This document shows positions 26,279 through 36,500 of a DNA stretch of 64,000 nt, one piece after another. The DNA lies in NCBI GenBank assembly GCA_965203305.1, contig OZ241874.1:3658001-3722000 (forward strand), given 5' to 3'. Position 1 is the first letter of the stretch. Each line of letters begins with the position of its first letter. The notes beneath the pieces are model-generated. The model was not told the origin of the DNA. It saw nothing but the letters and a program-made list of their open reading frames with translations, and searched no databases. Source of the DNA: Bin80 sp965203305 (GTDB lineage: Bacteria > Bacteroidota > Rhodothermia > Rhodothermales > Bin80). Made by a program: the position numbers and the translations under genes.

Positions 26279-27483
26279 TTCAGTCCTATTCGTTCAACCC
26301 CAATGATTCGGTCGTACACTGCATACAGGACAAGTACACCAATAAGCAGTACTCCTCCCAGGGCAGCAGCCAGCCCCCAGTTGAGTGAAGTCTGCATGTG
26401 GTAGGCAATCATATTGGAAATCAATTGCCCGTCGCTGCCTCCTACCAGTGCCGGAGTGATATAGTAGCCGATTGCCAAGATAAAAACAAGAAGAGCACCT
26501 GCACCCACCCCGGGAAGGGACTGCGGCCAGTAAACACGCAAAAATGCCTGCAGGGGCGTAGCACCAAGAGAAGCTGCGGCATTCATGTGAGTCGCAGGGA
26601 TCCCGCGCATCACCGAGTAGAGTGGCAAAACCATGAACGGCAGCAGAACATGGGTCATGGCCACAATGGTTCCCGTCATGTTATAGATCATGGCGAGACG
26701 TCCGTCTTCGCCAATCAGGCCAATGCTAACGAAAAGATCGTTTAGAACACCCTGGGTCTGCAGTAACACAATCCATGAAGTTGTACGCACCAGAAGTGAT
26801 GTCCAGAATGGAACCAGTACCAGAACAAGCAATAGATTCGCACGGCGGGGTGAAGAGCAGGCAATCAGATGAGCAATCGGATATCCCAGGATCAGACAGA
26901 GTAGAGTGATCAAACCGCTAACCGTCAGAGTCCGCCAGAACAGCCGCAGATAGATGCGCCGCTCCTCGGGCTGCACCACCACCGACCCGTCATGCAGGCG
27001 TTGCATATCCAGGGCATTCAAGTAATAGCGCATGGTGAAGCGTTCACCTGAGACCTGGATTGCATGCCAGATTGCGACATCAGCCCAGGCAGAATCAACT
27101 GCTGCCATTGCATTGCGCCAAGGGCCCTCTTGGACACCGCGCAACTCGCGTGCGGTGCGTGTCATTGCACTGCGAAGTCCCCCCTGCACCCTGTTGATTC
27201 TGCCAGCCACCTGGCCAATCGTGCGCTCCTCTGCTGCCTGCTTAATTTCCTCCGCCACCACCTCATATACAGCTTCTGGCGGAAGCCCGGTTCCATCCCA
27301 CTCTTCAAGCAGTGCTAATGTCTTCGGAAACGCATCAGCAACCACGGGATCGTGTACGCTGCGGATCAGCATCGTCCCCAAGGGCGCAACAAAGGTTACC
27401 CCGATGAAAAGCACCAGCGGGGCAACAAGCCCAAGTGCCCTGAGTTGTGCACGATACCCAGTTGACCTTAACGGGCCAGCCAT
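26275..27483 (-). CDS. potB: Polyamine-type ABC transporter permease (PotB-like) with enlarged periplasmic loop
   Basis: 402 residues, about 110 longer than E. coli PotB. The extra part lies between the first membrane segment (about 20-38) and the conserved FWRTLTVSGLITLLC segment. It is a hydrophilic, largely helical region (about 45-160). The core permease has six segments and the EAA loop NAAASLGATPLQAFLRV. Similar long versions occur in some other phyla, so this is a variant rather than a fusion error. Overlaps potD by 16 bases and potC by 4. Confidence 0.88.
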   Translation of the reverse strand: MAGPLRSTGYRAQLRALGLVAPLVLFIGVTFVAPLGTMLIRSVHDPVVADAFPKTLALLEEWDGTGLPPEAVYEVVAEEIKQAAEERTIGQVAGRINRVQGGLRSAMTRTARELRGVQEGPWRNAMAAVDSAWADVAIWHAIQVSGERFTMRYYLNALDMQRLHDGSVVVQPEERRIYLRLFWRTLTVSGLITLLCLILGYPIAHLIACSSPRRANLLLVLVLVPFWTSLLVRTTSWIVLLQTQGVLNDLFVSIGLIGEDGRLAMIYNMTGTIVAMTHVLLPFMVLPLYSVMRGIPATHMNAAASLGATPLQAFLRVYWPQSLPGVGAGALLVFILAIGYYITPALVGGSDGQLISNMIAYHMQTSLNWGLAAALGGVLLIGVLVLYAVYDRIIGVERIGLK

Positions 27484-28559
27484 GCGCTAAACCGCTCATT
27501 CATTTCATCCTGATTGTCCGCCCACCAGATCGCATCATAGCGCAATGCGGTTGCCATATTTTCGGGGGTGGAAGGCAGGTGTGGTGCCATCTCTACGCCG
27601 GCCTGCACATGCGTTGTCACAAGTGCGAGTCCTGATTTCCGGGCGGGGGAATAAGAAATTCGACGGGAAACCCGAGACATGGCCTCCGCACTGGTTGCAT
27701 ACTTGACGTACTCCAGGGCAGCCTCCAGTCGAGGCGTACCTTTGACGATTCCAACCTGACCTACATCAAGCAGCTGACTGTCCCACACGATCACGAATGG
27801 CTGGTTTTCAAGCACCTGTGCATTGAAGATGCGTCCGTTCCAGGCAGTACTCATAATTACCTCCCCATCGGCCAGCATCTGTGCCGGTTGCGCTCCCGTT
27901 TCCCACCAGACAACCTCTTCCTTGATCGTTTCGAGTTTGGCATAGGCACGATCAAGTCCCTCAGGAGTATCCATCGTGGCATAGACCTCATCTCGTGAAA
28001 CGCCATCAGCCATCAGAGCGAACTCAAGATTTGCCTGCGGGGATTTTCGCATTCCCCGGCGACCGGGAAATGCCTCCAGATCGAAAAAATCAGCGATTGT
28101 AGAGGGTTTCATTCCAGAGATATTGGCATCATTGTAGGCATACACGGTGGAGTAGTAGAGCTGGGCGATTCCACACTCGGATCGAACATCCTCGGGGAAA
28201 TCCTCTGCTGCAGGTGTCCCATCTGGAGCAGGGGGAAAGGCATCAATATCTATTCGCTCCAGAAGTCCCTCGTCGCAACCGCGCACTGCATCAGCAATCT
28301 CCAAATCCACCACATCCCAAGATATGTTCCCCGTTTGTGCTTGTGCTTTGATCTCGGCAAGGCCTCCATTGTAGTCTTCTACCCTGACCTCAATACCTGT
28401 CTCCTCAGCAAAGGGAATATTTACCCCCTCGTGGACAGCTTTTCCAAACGAACCTCCCCAGGATACTGCAGTGACAGAGCGAGGCTCATCCGTCCCGCAT
28501 GCGGCGACACACAGAGCAATCAAAAGTGCTCCTGCAATTGATTTTATGTAATGATTCAT
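27468..28559 (-). CDS. potD: Polyamine-type ABC substrate-binding lipoprotein (PotD-like)
   Basis: 363 residues. Lipoprotein signal: IAGALLIALCVAACGTD with Cys about residue 21. The mature part is a periplasmic binding protein type II domain (VTAVSWGGSFGKAVHEG, WDVVDLEIADAVRGCDEG, EVIMSTAWNGRIFNAQ), close to the PotD/PotF and opine-type binders. It lies between potA and potB, giving the order potA-potD-potB-potC on the minus strand. Exact ligand not predictable here. Confidence 0.9.
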   Translation of the reverse strand: MNHYIKSIAGALLIALCVAACGTDEPRSVTAVSWGGSFGKAVHEGVNIPFAEETGIEVRVEDYNGGLAEIKAQAQTGNISWDVVDLEIADAVRGCDEGLLERIDIDAFPPAPDGTPAAEDFPEDVRSECGIAQLYYSTVYAYNDANISGMKPSTIADFFDLEAFPGRRGMRKSPQANLEFALMADGVSRDEVYATMDTPEGLDRAYAKLETIKEEVVWWETGAQPAQMLADGEVIMSTAWNGRIFNAQVLENQPFVIVWDSQLLDVGQVGIVKGTPRLEAALEYVKYATSAEAMSRVSRRISYSPARKSGLALVTTHVQAGVEMAPHLPSTPENMATALRYDAIWWADNQDEMNERFSAWLAR

Positions 28560-28574
28560 GAATTTTGTTTTTTG

Positions 28575-29744
28575 TTAAGACGGTTCATAGTTAAGGGCCC
28601 GGCAGTCAACGGTCGTCCATCCGATGCGAACAGAATCTCCCTTGACCAATCCGCCATGCCCCACAATATTTGGAATCGTAGCAATGAAATCCTCTCGCCC
28701 ACATGTTGACAGGCGTATGCGCAACTGATCTCCCAGAAAGGTCAAATCTTCTACCGTAGCCTTCATTTGGTTCGTATACCGGCCTTCCCCTGGATTAATC
28801 TTGATGCGCTCGGGCCGAACAGAGAGAGTCACATGATCCCCTATGTTGCACGGCTCTACCTTCAGTGCGCGAATGGTCTCGCCGCCTGCTTCTACCTCAC
28901 AGACATTGTCTTTTTCCAGCATTGCGGAAACACATCCCTGTATCTGATTGCTTTCGCCAATGAATCGGGCAACAAAGGCACTTGTGGGAGCTTCGTACAG
29001 TCCTTCAGGCACATCAATCTGTTCCACGATACCATCACGCAACACTGCAATACGGTCTGACATAACCATAGCTTCCTGCTGATCATGGGTAACATACACC
29101 ACCGTTACTCCCAAAGCATCATGGATGCGTCGAATCTCATACTGCATCTCTTCACGCAGATTTCGATCAAGTGCTCCCAGAGGTTCATCCATAAGCACCA
29201 GCGCAGGCTCAAACACCAGGGCTCTCGCAATTGCGACCCTCTGTTGCTGACCACCGGAAAGCTGGCCTGGGCGACGGTCAGCAAATCCCTCCATGCGGAC
29301 TATACGCAGTGCCCGTTCCACTCGTTCTTCGCGCTTCTGTGCATCCATACGGCGCACTTCCAGTGGAAAGGAAAGATTGGCACCCACAGTCATGTGGGGG
29401 AAAAGCGCATAGTTCTGGAAGACCATCCCAATTCCCCGCTTGCGTGCTGGCAGATTCTGAATAGGCTGCCCGTCAAGAAGAATTGTACCCGCTGTTGGTG
29501 CCTGAAAACCGGCGAGCATCATAAGGACAGTTGTCTTTCCTGATCCCGATGGGCCCAGCAAGGTCACAAACTCGCCAGTGCGTATGCTGAGATCAAAATC
29601 CTTGACAACCCTGGTACGACCGTCATAGCTCTTGCTGACTCCCCTGAACCGAACATGGGAATTGTTGCTACTATCTTCCATAGCACTGTCAAGCATTTCC
29701 GGCTGATTCCGCTTGTCTGTTTCGGTCAAAACCCGTCGCTCCAT
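28575..29744 (-). CDS. potA: Polyamine-type ABC transporter ATPase (PotA-like)
   Basis: 389 residues. Walker A is GPSGSGKT, Q-loop in VFQNYALFPHMTV, signature LSGGQQQRVAIARAL, Walker B LVLMDEPLGALD and switch His in VTHDQQEA. A C-terminal TOBE-like regulatory domain follows (about 300-389, with LSVRPERIKI). Starts at 29744, 29696 or 29681 are all in frame; the conserved domain starts at about residue 30 of the longest form, so the shorter ones are plausible. First gene of the operon, 15 bases upstream of potD. Confidence 0.93.
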   Translation of the reverse strand: MERRVLTETDKRNQPEMLDSAMEDSSNNSHVRFRGVSKSYDGRTRVVKDFDLSIRTGEFVTLLGPSGSGKTTVLMMLAGFQAPTAGTILLDGQPIQNLPARKRGIGMVFQNYALFPHMTVGANLSFPLEVRRMDAQKREERVERALRIVRMEGFADRRPGQLSGGQQQRVAIARALVFEPALVLMDEPLGALDRNLREEMQYEIRRIHDALGVTVVYVTHDQQEAMVMSDRIAVLRDGIVEQIDVPEGLYEAPTSAFVARFIGESNQIQGCVSAMLEKDNVCEVEAGGETIRALKVEPCNIGDHVTLSVRPERIKINPGEGRYTNQMKATVEDLTFLGDQLRIRLSTCGREDFIATIPNIVGHGGLVKGDSVRIGWTTVDCRALNYEPS

Positions 29745-29777
29745 CCGGTATCCTTCAACTGAACATGATAAACGCTA

Positions 29778-29802
29778 GTTCCTGTGACAGTCACACAGGA
29801 AC
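29778..29802. promoter_or_regulatory. Inverted repeat upstream of the pot operon
   Basis: GTTCCTGTG and CACAGGAAC, nine-base perfect arms separated by 7 bases, 34 bases upstream of the longest potA start. No T-run follows on the minus strand, so an operator is likelier than a terminator. No regulator gene is adjacent. Confidence 0.35.
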
Positions 29803-30064
29803 GCAAAAAATTGGTGCGCTGTACCAAGCGGCAGAAGGGACTCCCTGAAAGCACCAAACAAATCTCGTGACTCCCCGACACAGGCATCGTTTCCAAGGAC
29901 ATACTGGAGAGATATGTACAAGATTTAATGCCACAGACGCATGTAGCAGATTAACGGACGCAAAGAAACGGCCCTAGCTTGATGTGCCTGCCGCGTTGGC
30001 AGGTTTGGTCTGCAGATGCAGTTCCATGTCTGTACTCTCGTGGCCACCACCACCAGGGATAAAT

Positions 30065-30354
30065 AGTGTCTGTCCGAAAATTCACAGCAACCCCAATTAC
30101 GGGGGATTTCAGGGGCATTTTGCCCCACAGCGTCATGTATGGAGCGGTTCAGATGCTCGTTCGCTATGAGAGATTCGGGGAAATCTTGCACGAAGATTGC
30201 GTGTTTATGGATGCTGTTCGGGGATTTCATGCTCCAATCCGCTAAAGGGCTACCATCTTCGTCAGGAAAAATACCAAAAAATATCTCCAAAAACTCCTCA
30301 TACGCTCTCTAAACGGCATGTATTGGCGATATTCTGAATTTTCGGACAGGCACT
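30065..30354 (-). mobile_element. MITE copy B, 290 bp
   Basis: Reverse-oriented copy of the element at 23280-23569. Ends read AGTGTCTGTCCGAAAATTC and GAATTTTCGGACAGGCACT (one base altered). No target-site duplication is evident. It contains no complete gene, although both copies keep a short shared reading frame. It occupies the gap between the pot operon and nadE. Confidence 0.88.
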
Positions 30355-30731
30355 ATATAGTACCATGCACAGTGTTGACCATATACCAGACCGGAATCTA
30401 CCATTTCTTGAATATCTTCTCGAACTTGTGCTTGGAAAAGCACCTCTGCAAAAGGCAAAACCGGACAGAGCCTGCCAGCTCCAGCGGCGTTGTTTCGGGG
30501 CAGGAAATCTCTGTTTGATGTCAAAAAGGGCCTTGTCTGCTCATGGAACAACAATAGTTGAGGCTGAGGCAAAGGATAGCTCTCCGGGTTTTGCTTGAAA
30601 CCCAATGGAGAGCAAGATTGCAAAATGCGAAGCAGGATTGTCACGTATTCGCGTTTTCGTAGCTCCATATGGATAATGAATCTCTGTTATTCGTATCACT
30701 GAAATATTCGCAATGATGACCTGATCTCTAC
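30355..30731. other. Intergenic stretch upstream of nadE
   Basis: About 375 bases with no supported gene. A minus-strand frame runs out of the MITE through this stretch (start about 30668) but has no recognisable motif. The nadE promoter should be here; no clear box was found. Confidence 0.4.
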
Positions 30732-32357
30732 ATGAAGCTGGCACTGGCACAGATAAATACTGTCGTGGGAGACTTGGAAGGCAACGCCGAAAAGGCCCTC
30801 CAGTACTGCCAAAGGGCACATTCCAAGGGGGCAGACCTAGTCATATTGCCCGAACTTACACTCACGGGATACCCTCCCCTGGACTTGCTGGAGTCCAGTG
30901 ATTTTGTTGCAAGGGAACATGAAAAAAGAGAACAGCTGGCCGGGGTGATTCCACAAGGAACAGGAATGCTCATCGGCGGACTAGACCGGAACGCCGGACA
31001 CGGAAAACCCCTTCACAACGCGGCATACCTGTACGAGGATGGACAGTGCCTCGGAATCTGCCACAAGCATCTCCTCCCGACATATGACATTTTTGACGAG
31101 CGGAGATATTTCGCGCCAGGAGATGCTCCCTCTGTCCTGCACTGGCGTAACAGAAGTCTGGGAGTCCATATCTGTGAAGACCTCTGGAATGTGCGGGATA
31201 TAGATCAAAAGCCTTATGCATCCGATCCTGTCTCTCATCTGGCATGTCAGTCCCCGGACATCTTCGTCAACCTGTGTGCCTCCCCATTTGCTATTGACAA
31301 GCACCGTGAACGCCTGTCACTGATCCACAGCGTGGTCCAAAAATATGATCGCCCGTATGCCTTTACAAACCTGGTCGGAGCAAATACCGACTTGATTTTT
31401 GATGGACGAAGCTGTGTAATGCAGAATGGACATGTCCTGGAGGCACCTGCCTTTGAGGAGGCACTGCTTGTGTGGGACACGGAAGATTCCCCAAAATCAG
31501 ACCCTGTATCTGCATCCCCAGTAGAGCAGATACTGGAAGCACTGACATTGGGAATCCGGGACTATGTTCAGAAAAACGGCCATTTTAACAATGTGTATGT
31601 CGGGCTGAGCGGCGGAATTGATTCTGCGGTAACTGCCGCACTCGCTGTGCGAGCACTGGGAGCTGAACGCGTGATCGGAGTAGCCATGCCCTCAAAATAC
31701 TCGTCTGGAGGATCACTTCGGGATGCACAAGGTCTGGCAGTCAACTTGGGAATAGAACTCCATGAGATCCCGATTCACGATCTGGTTCAGGAATTTGATG
31801 CGGTATTAAAAGATGTGTTTCAGGGTCATCCGCACACTACAGCCGAAGAAAATATCCAGTCCCGCATACGGGGAACGCTCTTGATGGCCCTGTCAAACAA
31901 ATTTTCTGGCATGCTTCTGGCTACCGGAAATAAAAGTGAGCTGGCAATGGGGTATGCCACACTCTACGGCGACATGAACGGCGGACTTGCTGTGCTGGGA
32001 GATTTGTACAAAACCGAGGTCTATGAGCTTGCCAGCCTGCTAAATGCCTCTGGTACCGTGATTCCAAGGGACTCCATTACGAAGGCACCTTCTGCAGAAT
32101 TGCGACCGGGGCAAAAAGATCTGGACAGTCTCCCGCCATATCCGATCCTGGACAGAGTCCTCAAGAAATATGTAGAAGAACTGAAATCCCCCGCTGAGAT
32201 CGCAGAAGACTGCGATTATTCTGAGGAGCTGGTGCGATCCATCATCTTCAAGGTTGACTCTTCCGAATTCAAGCGCAAGCAGGCGGCTCCTGTCCTTCGC
32301 CTTCGGGAGAAAGCTTTCGGGAGCGGGCGCAGAGAGCCGATTGTGGCTCAACGCTAG
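30732..32357 (+). CDS. nadE: Glutamine-dependent NAD+ synthetase
   Basis: 541 residues in two domains. The N-terminal nitrilase-type glutaminase (about 1-260) has Glu in LPELTLTGYPPLD, Lys in HKHLLPTYDIFDE and the nucleophile Cys in GVHICEDLWN. The C-terminal amidotransferase-fed synthetase has the ATP loop LSGGIDSAV, then SKYSSGG, TGNKSELAMGY and TKAPSAELRPGQ. It adenylates and amidates nicotinic acid adenine dinucleotide. The stop codon shares the bases CTAG with the stop of convergent aroQ. Confidence 0.96.
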   Translation: MKLALAQINTVVGDLEGNAEKALQYCQRAHSKGADLVILPELTLTGYPPLDLLESSDFVAREHEKREQLAGVIPQGTGMLIGGLDRNAGHGKPLHNAAYLYEDGQCLGICHKHLLPTYDIFDERRYFAPGDAPSVLHWRNRSLGVHICEDLWNVRDIDQKPYASDPVSHLACQSPDIFVNLCASPFAIDKHRERLSLIHSVVQKYDRPYAFTNLVGANTDLIFDGRSCVMQNGHVLEAPAFEEALLVWDTEDSPKSDPVSASPVEQILEALTLGIRDYVQKNGHFNNVYVGLSGGIDSAVTAALAVRALGAERVIGVAMPSKYSSGGSLRDAQGLAVNLGIELHEIPIHDLVQEFDAVLKDVFQGHPHTTAEENIQSRIRGTLLMALSNKFSGMLLATGNKSELAMGYATLYGDMNGGLAVLGDLYKTEVYELASLLNASGTVIPRDSITKAPSAELRPGQKDLDSLPPYPILDRVLKKYVEELKSPAEIAEDCDYSEELVRSIIFKVDSSEFKRKQAAPVLRLREKAFGSGRREPIVAQR

Positions 32358-32785
32358 AGATTCGATTTCAGCCAGCGTACGGCCAGACTGTACCCCCTGG
32401 TACCCAAACCTGAGATTTGGCCAACACAGACCGGGGCCAGATAGGAGTGATGACGAAAGTCTTCTCTGGAATAAATGTTGCTCACATGAACTTCAATCAC
32501 AGGTGTTGCGATTGCCTTCACAGCATCCCGCAATGCCACCGAGGTATGCGTATAGGCACCCGGATTGAAGACGATTCCATGAAATCCTGAGTGATGTGCC
32601 TGATGCAACTGATCCACCAGATCCCCTTCATGATTGCTCTGGTGAAATAACAGCTCCGTATCAGAAAATTCAGATCGCAGGCTGGACTCAAGGGTTTCCA
32701 GAGAGGTGTCTCCATACTGGTCGGGCTCTCGCTCTCCCAGTAGGTTCAGGTTTGGGCCGTTCAGGATAAGAATTGGAGGAGTCAT
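32354..32785 (-). CDS. aroQ: Type II 3-dehydroquinate dehydratase
   Basis: Shikimate-pathway enzyme of 143 residues. ATG 32785 gives MTPPILILNGPNLNLLGERE; the catalytic Tyr is in the flexible loop (EPDQYG), with HQSNHEGDLVDQ, NPGAYTHTSVALRDA and EVHVSNIYSREDFRHHS all present. A 9-residue longer start exists but falls before the conserved strand. The 3' end overlaps nadE by 4 bases (CTAG serves as both stops). Confidence 0.95.
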   Translation of the reverse strand: MTPPILILNGPNLNLLGEREPDQYGDTSLETLESSLRSEFSDTELLFHQSNHEGDLVDQLHQAHHSGFHGIVFNPGAYTHTSVALRDAVKAIATPVIEVHVSNIYSREDFRHHSYLAPVCVGQISGLGTRGYSLAVRWLKSNL

Positions 32786-32917
32786 GAGGGACACTCTGGC
32801 CAGTTCTGACAACAGCAGGCTGCTCTCCCTTTTTCGGGAAGTATTTTTTTTGCCCTCATCTATACAAATAACATCTCCGTTTCCAGACCCGCTTTTTGAC
32901 TGGGTGCATAAATTCTT

Positions 32918-32943
32918 GGGGAATTATCCAGTAAGATCCGTAT
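32918..32943 (-). repeat. ATPase-associated repeat R4
   Basis: The minus strand reads CGGATCTTACTGGATAA then TTCCCC, one of the more diverged copies. Next to it (32944-32992) is a remnant of the ATPase 3' end on the minus strand, matching the RDTDMGMER tail region. Confidence 0.7.
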
Positions 32944-33079
32944 GAATGCAGGGAGGGAGTGTCACCTCTCCATCCCCATGTCTGTGTCCCGAAAGCCTTT
33001 AGTTTTGCCTATTATTTCACCAGAAACCCATCTTGGGATAAGTACGCTCTAGAACGGGGGCTGTTCCGCGTTCGCACCG

Positions 33080-33103
33080 TTGCGGATTTTGCTGGACAAT
33101 TCC
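33080..33103 (+). repeat. ATPase-associated repeat R5
   Basis: Plus-strand GCGGATTTTGCTGGACAA then TTCCC. It starts the 150-base leader that precedes the ATPase fragment at 33230, in the same arrangement as R2 with copy 1. It is inverted relative to R4, enclosing about 140 bases. Confidence 0.75.
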
Positions 33104-33229
33104 CTGAATAAGGGAAGCTGAAGTACTGTCATAGGTGTCCAAGTATAAAAGTTCTGCCACCGATCTCCTGTCTCTGCCATGTTCCGTACAAAACTTCCCG
33201 ACCGGAACGAACCGCTTCCAGAAGAAGCG

Positions 33230-33307
33230 ATGAGTGAGATTACAGGCTTTCTTGACAGAGGAGCAGCCAAATACTTCCACGGACGGAAGGAGATTCTTGA
33301 CAAGTTT
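33230..33307 (+). pseudogene. ATPase 5' fragment with intact leader
   Basis: MSEITGFLDRGAAKYFHGRK followed by EILDKF matches the first 26 residues of the ATPase family; the sequence then departs and no P-loop follows. The frame continues as unrelated codons to 33409. The leader (33080-33229) is the same as that of copy 1, including CCATGTTCCGTACAAAACTT. It is a broken copy, 271 bases before the giant surface-protein start. Confidence 0.75.
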
Positions 33308-33577
33308 GCGTATTCTGTCACGGTCATGGTAGAGAGGGATGGAACATTGCAGGAATTTCAGGTAGGCATGTCTCTTGTTGCCCTGCGGTACAACCCCTCC
33401 CCCGTTTGATCAGTACATGAACGGGAAGCCAAACCTTTCTCCCGAAAAAAGAATCTGAAAAAAAATTGCAGGGAGATTAGTCATACCCACTGTTCCATGT
33501 GTATATTAGGGCAAGATCATGCCGGTTGTGGCCTGATCACATCTCAAAACCTTTTCATCAACCAACCAGTCAGTCTA

Positions 33578-36500
33578 ATGAGAACCATACAAAAATGGGG
33601 GGGGGGGGCAGGATGCCTTCTTCTTCTGCTTCTTTTCCTTGCCACCTCCGGGGCATTGGCCCAGACCACCCGCTACATTGACCCGGTGAATGGCAAAACG
33701 GACGGGAACTGTACCAGTACAGATCCTTCGGACTCAAACGGGCCATGCACACTGGCTCGCGCCTTTCACGCGGATAATCAGACACAGAATGCGACCTTCC
33801 TGATTCAGGTCCGATTTGCGGGCGGGACGGTAGAGTTGGCAGCCCCTACAACGCAGTTGACCAAAAAGATCACCTTCGGGACCTATGAACAGGGAGGGGC
33901 TTCCGCGGTGGCGGGGACGATCCGCTTCACAGGGAACCTGACCATCGGTGTTGCAGGCGGTGTTGCGGGGCAGGTTGCTGTAGATTCGAAGGCCCGCATC
34001 CGGTTTACGAATCTGACGAGGTCAAGCGCGGCGGCTTCCGTGTCCTTTTTCGTGAGCGGATCCGAGGAGCGGATTGCGATCACGGATACGCTGATCAATA
34101 ATTTTCAGAATAACAATGCCCCGCTGAGCAAACTGGATGTTTCCGAAAGCTTTACTTTCAGAGGACTACTCTTGTTCACAAATGAGTTGACCGTTCACCG
34201 TGGAGCCACCCTGAACCTGAGGAATAACATATTCGTTGATCCACGGCGAGGAACCAGCAATACAGACAAACGCGGGGTGGTTACCGTGCATGGTGAAATT
34301 ACGGGCAGGGCTTCGTTCAATTTTGGGGTACAAAATAACGAGACCCGCCGAGGGGGATCCGGGGATCAGTTCTTCCATACGTATGACGAATACGACCCTT
34401 CTGACGGGGTGGATCATAAGGACTGCATCCGGATTACCGGCACGGGGAAGATCACGACGAACATCTATGTGATGACTCGGGGCAATATCTGTTATGAACT
34501 GTCGCACCTAGGCGGGTTGCGTGCAATCGGAAGTATTACAGAAACTGGCACCAGAAATACAGCTAAAGGGCAGGATCGGATTACGACGGATGTTATCTTC
34601 CGCAGGGATGTGGTGATCGGAGGCGAGAAGGTGCTTCCAAATGACCGGAGTGTGTACGCATGGAATGATACCCGGATTGTGTTTGAGAAGACGGCAACGA
34701 TTAAGGGGGATGTGATTGTGAATGAAGGGACGGATGTCTACGGCATTGACGGTTGGCCAGGATTCTTTGGGTCGGGCCGCACCACCAGTGTCCGGAAGGG
34801 AGTGCAGGTCGGGGGATCGGGGAACTACACCTGTGCCTATACCACGGGAGCGTCTGCAGCGCATATTCCGGGAGTGCAGTTTGAAGGGGCAGTGACGATT
34901 GAAGGGGAGTTGCATGCCCGTACCGGCACGCTTGTGAACGGGGCTCCCAATTCTGCCAAGGCCAGTGCGCCGGCGTGTGCTCCACGGGTCCTGTTTATGG
35001 CCCCGAAGGCGACGGCCACGACTCCTGCGACCGGGCGGGCGCTGACCTCTTCCATTGCCGGGGATGTGGCGGTGGACGATACGGCAAGCTTTTACAAAAA
35101 GGGGCGGATTCATCTGGATGCAGATATGCACGGAACAGGGGCGGCGATGCGGCAAACGGCCCACAACCTGCGTGTCGGAGGTGGAGTGTCTGCGAAGGGA
35201 AATGTGATCGGTATGGATTCTGCTGCCACTTCCAATGCGGACGGGATGTGCACGGGGAAGGATACCGGACTCGCCTTCGGGAATCATATCGTGCTCACGG
35301 GACCGAAAGCGCAGAGTATTTCCGGGCAGGGGTCGGGACTGATGCTGGATGCGCTGATGGTGCACGGGGATCTGGATGTTCGGGGCGGAACGTTGACGGT
35401 GATGACATTGCATGTGGGACCTCGCGCCGAACTGATGTCCACCAAGGATGTGAAGGTGACCGAATCCCTGATTCTTCAGGGAGAGCTGAGCGGGGAGCTG
35501 GATGAAGCCTCCACGATCAAACGGCTGACCTACGGCAACCGGAATACGGATGTTGTGAAGAAAGCCGCCCTGCATACGATGCTGGAGGGACTTGCCATCC
35601 ATATAGGCAGCGGCGAGCTCCGTCTGGACGAGGTGGTCAAGACAAAGAATCTGGGACTCTGCAGTGGCACGCTGTCGCTGGCAGATGCCGAGAGCACGAC
35701 CGATTCCACCCTGCATGTGACCGGGCAGATCACGGTCCAGAACGGGATGCTGGAGAAAGATTCCAATGATCCCGGGAGCATTTCCACGGACAAGAATCGC
35801 TATCTTCTGAAATACATCACGCCGGGCAAGCGCACGGTGACGGATGCGCTGGAATGGTTTGCTCCGCAGGATGTGGTCGTGGATCATGCGAAGGCGGAGA
35901 TCATGGTGAACGATGATCGTTCGGTGTCCGGGAAACTGGAAGTGTCAAGCGGGATGCTGATGATGGAAGACAGCCTGAATGCTGGCAGCATTGTGCTTGG
36001 CAGTGCCACGAAAATGGGAACCCTGCAGACGGAGGGACAGGATGTGGTGGTGAACGGAAAGGTGAGCGTCAATGGCAAGAGCAAACTCGTGACCGGTGGT
36101 GGGGACCTGCATGTACTGGGTACGGTGACGAGTGGAGCGTATACCCACAACACGGCGCAGGTGAGCATTGCGAAGGATGCCATGGTGGACCTGGGAGCCG
36201 GGACGCTGATGCTGGGGCCGGAAGACACAAAGAAGCGCAACAATGTGCAGGGAGACAGTCGTCCAGATGTGTTGCTGACCCTGACGGGAAGCCTGACCGC
36301 GGACATGATCAAAGTGCCGAAGGGGAGCAAGCAGACCACCATTGATGCGAGTGCCGACAACAAGATGCTGCAGACGGTCGTCTTTGACGGCACGCTGACC
36401 CCGGGCACCGGGAACTGGGACGGGACGCTGTACCTGAAGGGTGCCACCGGGGACGGAAAGATGCTCACCGTGGACAGCCTGTCCGCCATGAAGGGATCGG

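Noticed and set aside
23280..30354. Shared short reading frame inside the two MITEs as a gene
   Set aside because: No start signal or known family, and it runs through the terminal repeats; a transposon remnant is the simpler view.
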